Shown: one piece after another, positions 14,152 through 15,305 of the stretch
Layout of the letters: the number at the start of each line of letters is the position of its first letter
How positions within the stretch are numbered: the first letter of the stretch is position 1
Source of the DNA: SAR202 cluster bacterium
GTDB lineage: Bacteria; Chloroflexota; Dehalococcoidia; Lucifugimonadales; UBA826
DNA length: 15,305 bases
Assembly (NCBI GenBank): GCA_009392675.1
Contig: VFFY01000177.1
Span: forward strand, 1-15,305
Reading direction: 5' to 3'
Translations under genes and position numbers: made by a program
The notes under the pieces: model-generated
Told to the model about the DNA's origin: nothing
The model's input: only the letters and a program-made list of their open reading frames with translations
The model's database searches: none

Positions 14152-15072
14152 TCATTTTCTGGCTCTAGCATCTTGCAATGAAAGGCAAGAAGCTATCATG
14201 TCATTGATCGGAGTGGGAATGCCAAGATTTTCCCCCTTCCGACTAACCGCACCATTTATTGCGTTAATTTCCATGGGCCTACCGGCTAATAGGTCTTGAT
14301 GCATCGACGATACTAGATCATTTTTATGAGTTTGCAGGTAGTCAATCGTATTTTGGGCAGTATCCTCAGAAAAATTTGGAACTACTTTAGATGCCACTGA
14401 AGCCGTTTCACTCACAAGGTCTCTGGTGATAGTTCGTGTTAAAGGATTGTCCATTACTTCCTTAAAAGTGGATTTGGTTATGCATGTCATACCGCTCAAA
14501 GCGCTAATGAATACCAATTTTTGCCAAAGATCATCATAAATATTTTCTGAAACTGTGAAATCAATATTGGAGCCTTCAAACATCTTTGAAAGTTCTTTTA
14601 TGCGGTCTTCTTGTAGGTCTGATTGTTTGCCGAAAGTTATACGACATCCGCCTCCGTGTTCCACTATTTCTCCGGGATCGCCTTTGGAAGCTTCGACATA
14701 GGCCGCTCCTAGAACGACTTTTTCACTACCAAACTTTTGGCTTAAAAATTCCCCACTTCCCAAGCCGTTTTGCAAGGTCAAGACGGTAGTATTATCTGAA
14801 ATTGAACTGGCAATGATTTCACTGGCCTCGTCATTCTGATACTCCTTTACACAAAAAATAACCAGATCAGCTTGGTATTCCGCAGGGGGCTCCCTGTAAG
14901 CTTTAGACAAGCACACATAATTTCCGCTGGTGACACTTTTTATGGAAAGACCAGATTTTTGAATTTTTCGTAAATGCTCTCCTCGAGCCACAAACGTGAC
15001 CTCATTAGAGGTGGACAAAACTGAGCCAAAGTAACCACCTACAGCTCCAGCAGCCATTATCAAAATATTCAT
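14152..15072 (-). CDS. Ketopantoate reductase (ApbA/PanE) family protein
   Basis: This 306-residue NAD(P)H-dependent reductase has an N-terminal Rossmann domain and a helical C-terminal domain. The nucleotide loop reads MAAGAVGGYFG, so the first glycine of the usual GxGxxG is alanine. FCVKEYQ and LTLQNGLGS carry the Lys and Asn seen in PanE. In the helical domain, LWQKLVFISALSGMTCITKS keeps the Lys but lacks both asparagines that bind ketopantoate in E. coli PanE (Ile and Ser there). GRPMEINAINGAV keeps the late Glu. The fold is certain; ketopantoate as substrate is doubtful. The ATG at 15072 has TAGGAGG five bases upstream; the in-frame ATG at 15087 precedes that site and was rejected. The cupin gene follows. 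No other pantothenate gene is near. Confidence 0.88.
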   Translation of the reverse strand: MNILIMAAGAVGGYFGSVLSTSNEVTFVARGEHLRKIQKSGLSIKSVTSGNYVCLSKAYREPPAEYQADLVIFCVKEYQNDEASEIIASSISDNTTVLTLQNGLGSGEFLSQKFGSEKVVLGAAYVEASKGDPGEIVEHGGGCRITFGKQSDLQEDRIKELSKMFEGSNIDFTVSENIYDDLWQKLVFISALSGMTCITKSTFKEVMDNPLTRTITRDLVSETASVASKVVPNFSEDTAQNTIDYLQTHKNDLVSSMHQDLLAGRPMEINAINGAVSRKGENLGIPTPINDMIASCLSLQDARARK

Positions 15073-15198
15073 GCGACCTCCTACCATGGATGACGGAAAT
15101 TATGTTGATAGTGTACACATAAATTCAGCTTTATCGAGGACTAATTTTGCTTGTGTTAGACTGCACCAAAATAAGATTAGTTGTCTAGGAGATAGAAT
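15073..15198. promoter_or_regulatory. Divergent intergenic region (PanE-like / monooxygenase)
   Basis: These 126 bases lie between divergent genes. Ribosome-binding sites are TAGGAGG for the minus gene and AGGAGA (15187-15192) for the plus gene. A small palindrome GTGTACAC (15111-15118) and a weak plus-strand promoter, TTGCTT with AATAAG at 17 bases, are the only signals seen. Confidence 0.3.
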
Positions 15199-15305
15199 AT
15201 GAAATTCGGACTTCTGTATGAAATGCAGCGTCCTCACAACGACTTTCAAGTTGATTATTCATCTTTAATTGATGAAACTATCGAACAGTGTCAGTTGGCC
15301 GATGA
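15199..15305 (+). CDS. Luciferase-like flavin monooxygenase, N-terminus (cut by window end)
   Basis: Only the first 35 residues are present. MKFGLLYEMQRPHNDF followed by a (L)ID.TIEQC.LADE helix is the typical start of bacterial luciferase-like, flavin-dependent monooxygenases, where the first strand and helix of the TIM barrel lie. AGGAGA at 15187-15192 is six bases before the ATG. The cofactor type (FMNH2 or F420) and substrate cannot be told from so short a piece. Expansions of this family are reported in SAR202 Chloroflexota, which agrees with the rest of the window. Confidence 0.75.
   Translation, partial: MKFGLLYEMQRPHNDFQVDYSSLIDETIEQCQLAD

Noticed and set aside
15111..15118. GTGTACAC palindrome as an operator
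   Set aside because: Eight bases is too short to separate from chance without a second copy or conservation.

Overview
The window reads as bacterial chromosomal DNA with moderately low GC (about 40 %, judged by eye). It is gene-dense and holds 18 protein genes, two of them cut by the window edges. There is no sign of phage, transposon, CRISPR, tRNA or rRNA. Gene content suggests a marine Chloroflexota of the SAR202/Dehalococcoidia type: a nickel superoxide dismutase with its own protease, a LarA-type racemase, a ketopantoate-reductase-like protein, a luciferase-like flavin monooxygenase and several TTG starts. This placement is inference from content, not phylogeny.

Layout. (1) 1-1695, plus: end of rplA, an L10-type attenuator leader, rplJ and rplL. 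rpoB does not follow. (2) 1742-7147, minus: four genes, transcribed in the order aminotransferase, glutamine-dependent NAD+ synthetase, M20 peptidase, LarA-like nickel racemase. (3) 7148-7298: divergent control region with an 18-bp direct repeat around a candidate promoter. (4) 7299-9848, plus: ispH, a ComB-like phosphatase gene and an aldo/keto reductase, tightly packed. (5) 9850-13133, minus: sodX-type protease, a small glutaredoxin-like protein, a large membrane protein with three internal repeats, and a carboxymuconolactone-decarboxylase-family protein. (6) 13281-13739, plus: sodN, divergent from sodX and closed by a strong bidirectional terminator. (7) 13797-15072, minus: ketopantoate-reductase-like protein and a cupin. 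(8) 15199 to the end, plus: start of a luciferase-like monooxygenase.

The most interesting signal is in the glutaredoxin-like gene. Its apparent stop is TGA, and it is followed in frame by two sense codons and a TAG. A hairpin that fits the general rules for a bacterial SECIS element lies just downstream. The gene therefore looks like a selenoprotein with selenocysteine third from the C-terminus (a U-X-X-stop tail), which ordinary annotation would truncate at 72 residues. It sits beside the Ni-SOD pair and near an AhpD-fold protein, which suggests a small redox-defence neighbourhood.

A second theme is nickel. SodN needs nickel. The LarA-like protein keeps all residues needed for the nickel-pincer nucleotide cofactor, which is built from nicotinic acid adenine dinucleotide, the substrate of the NAD+ synthetase encoded two genes upstream in the same run.
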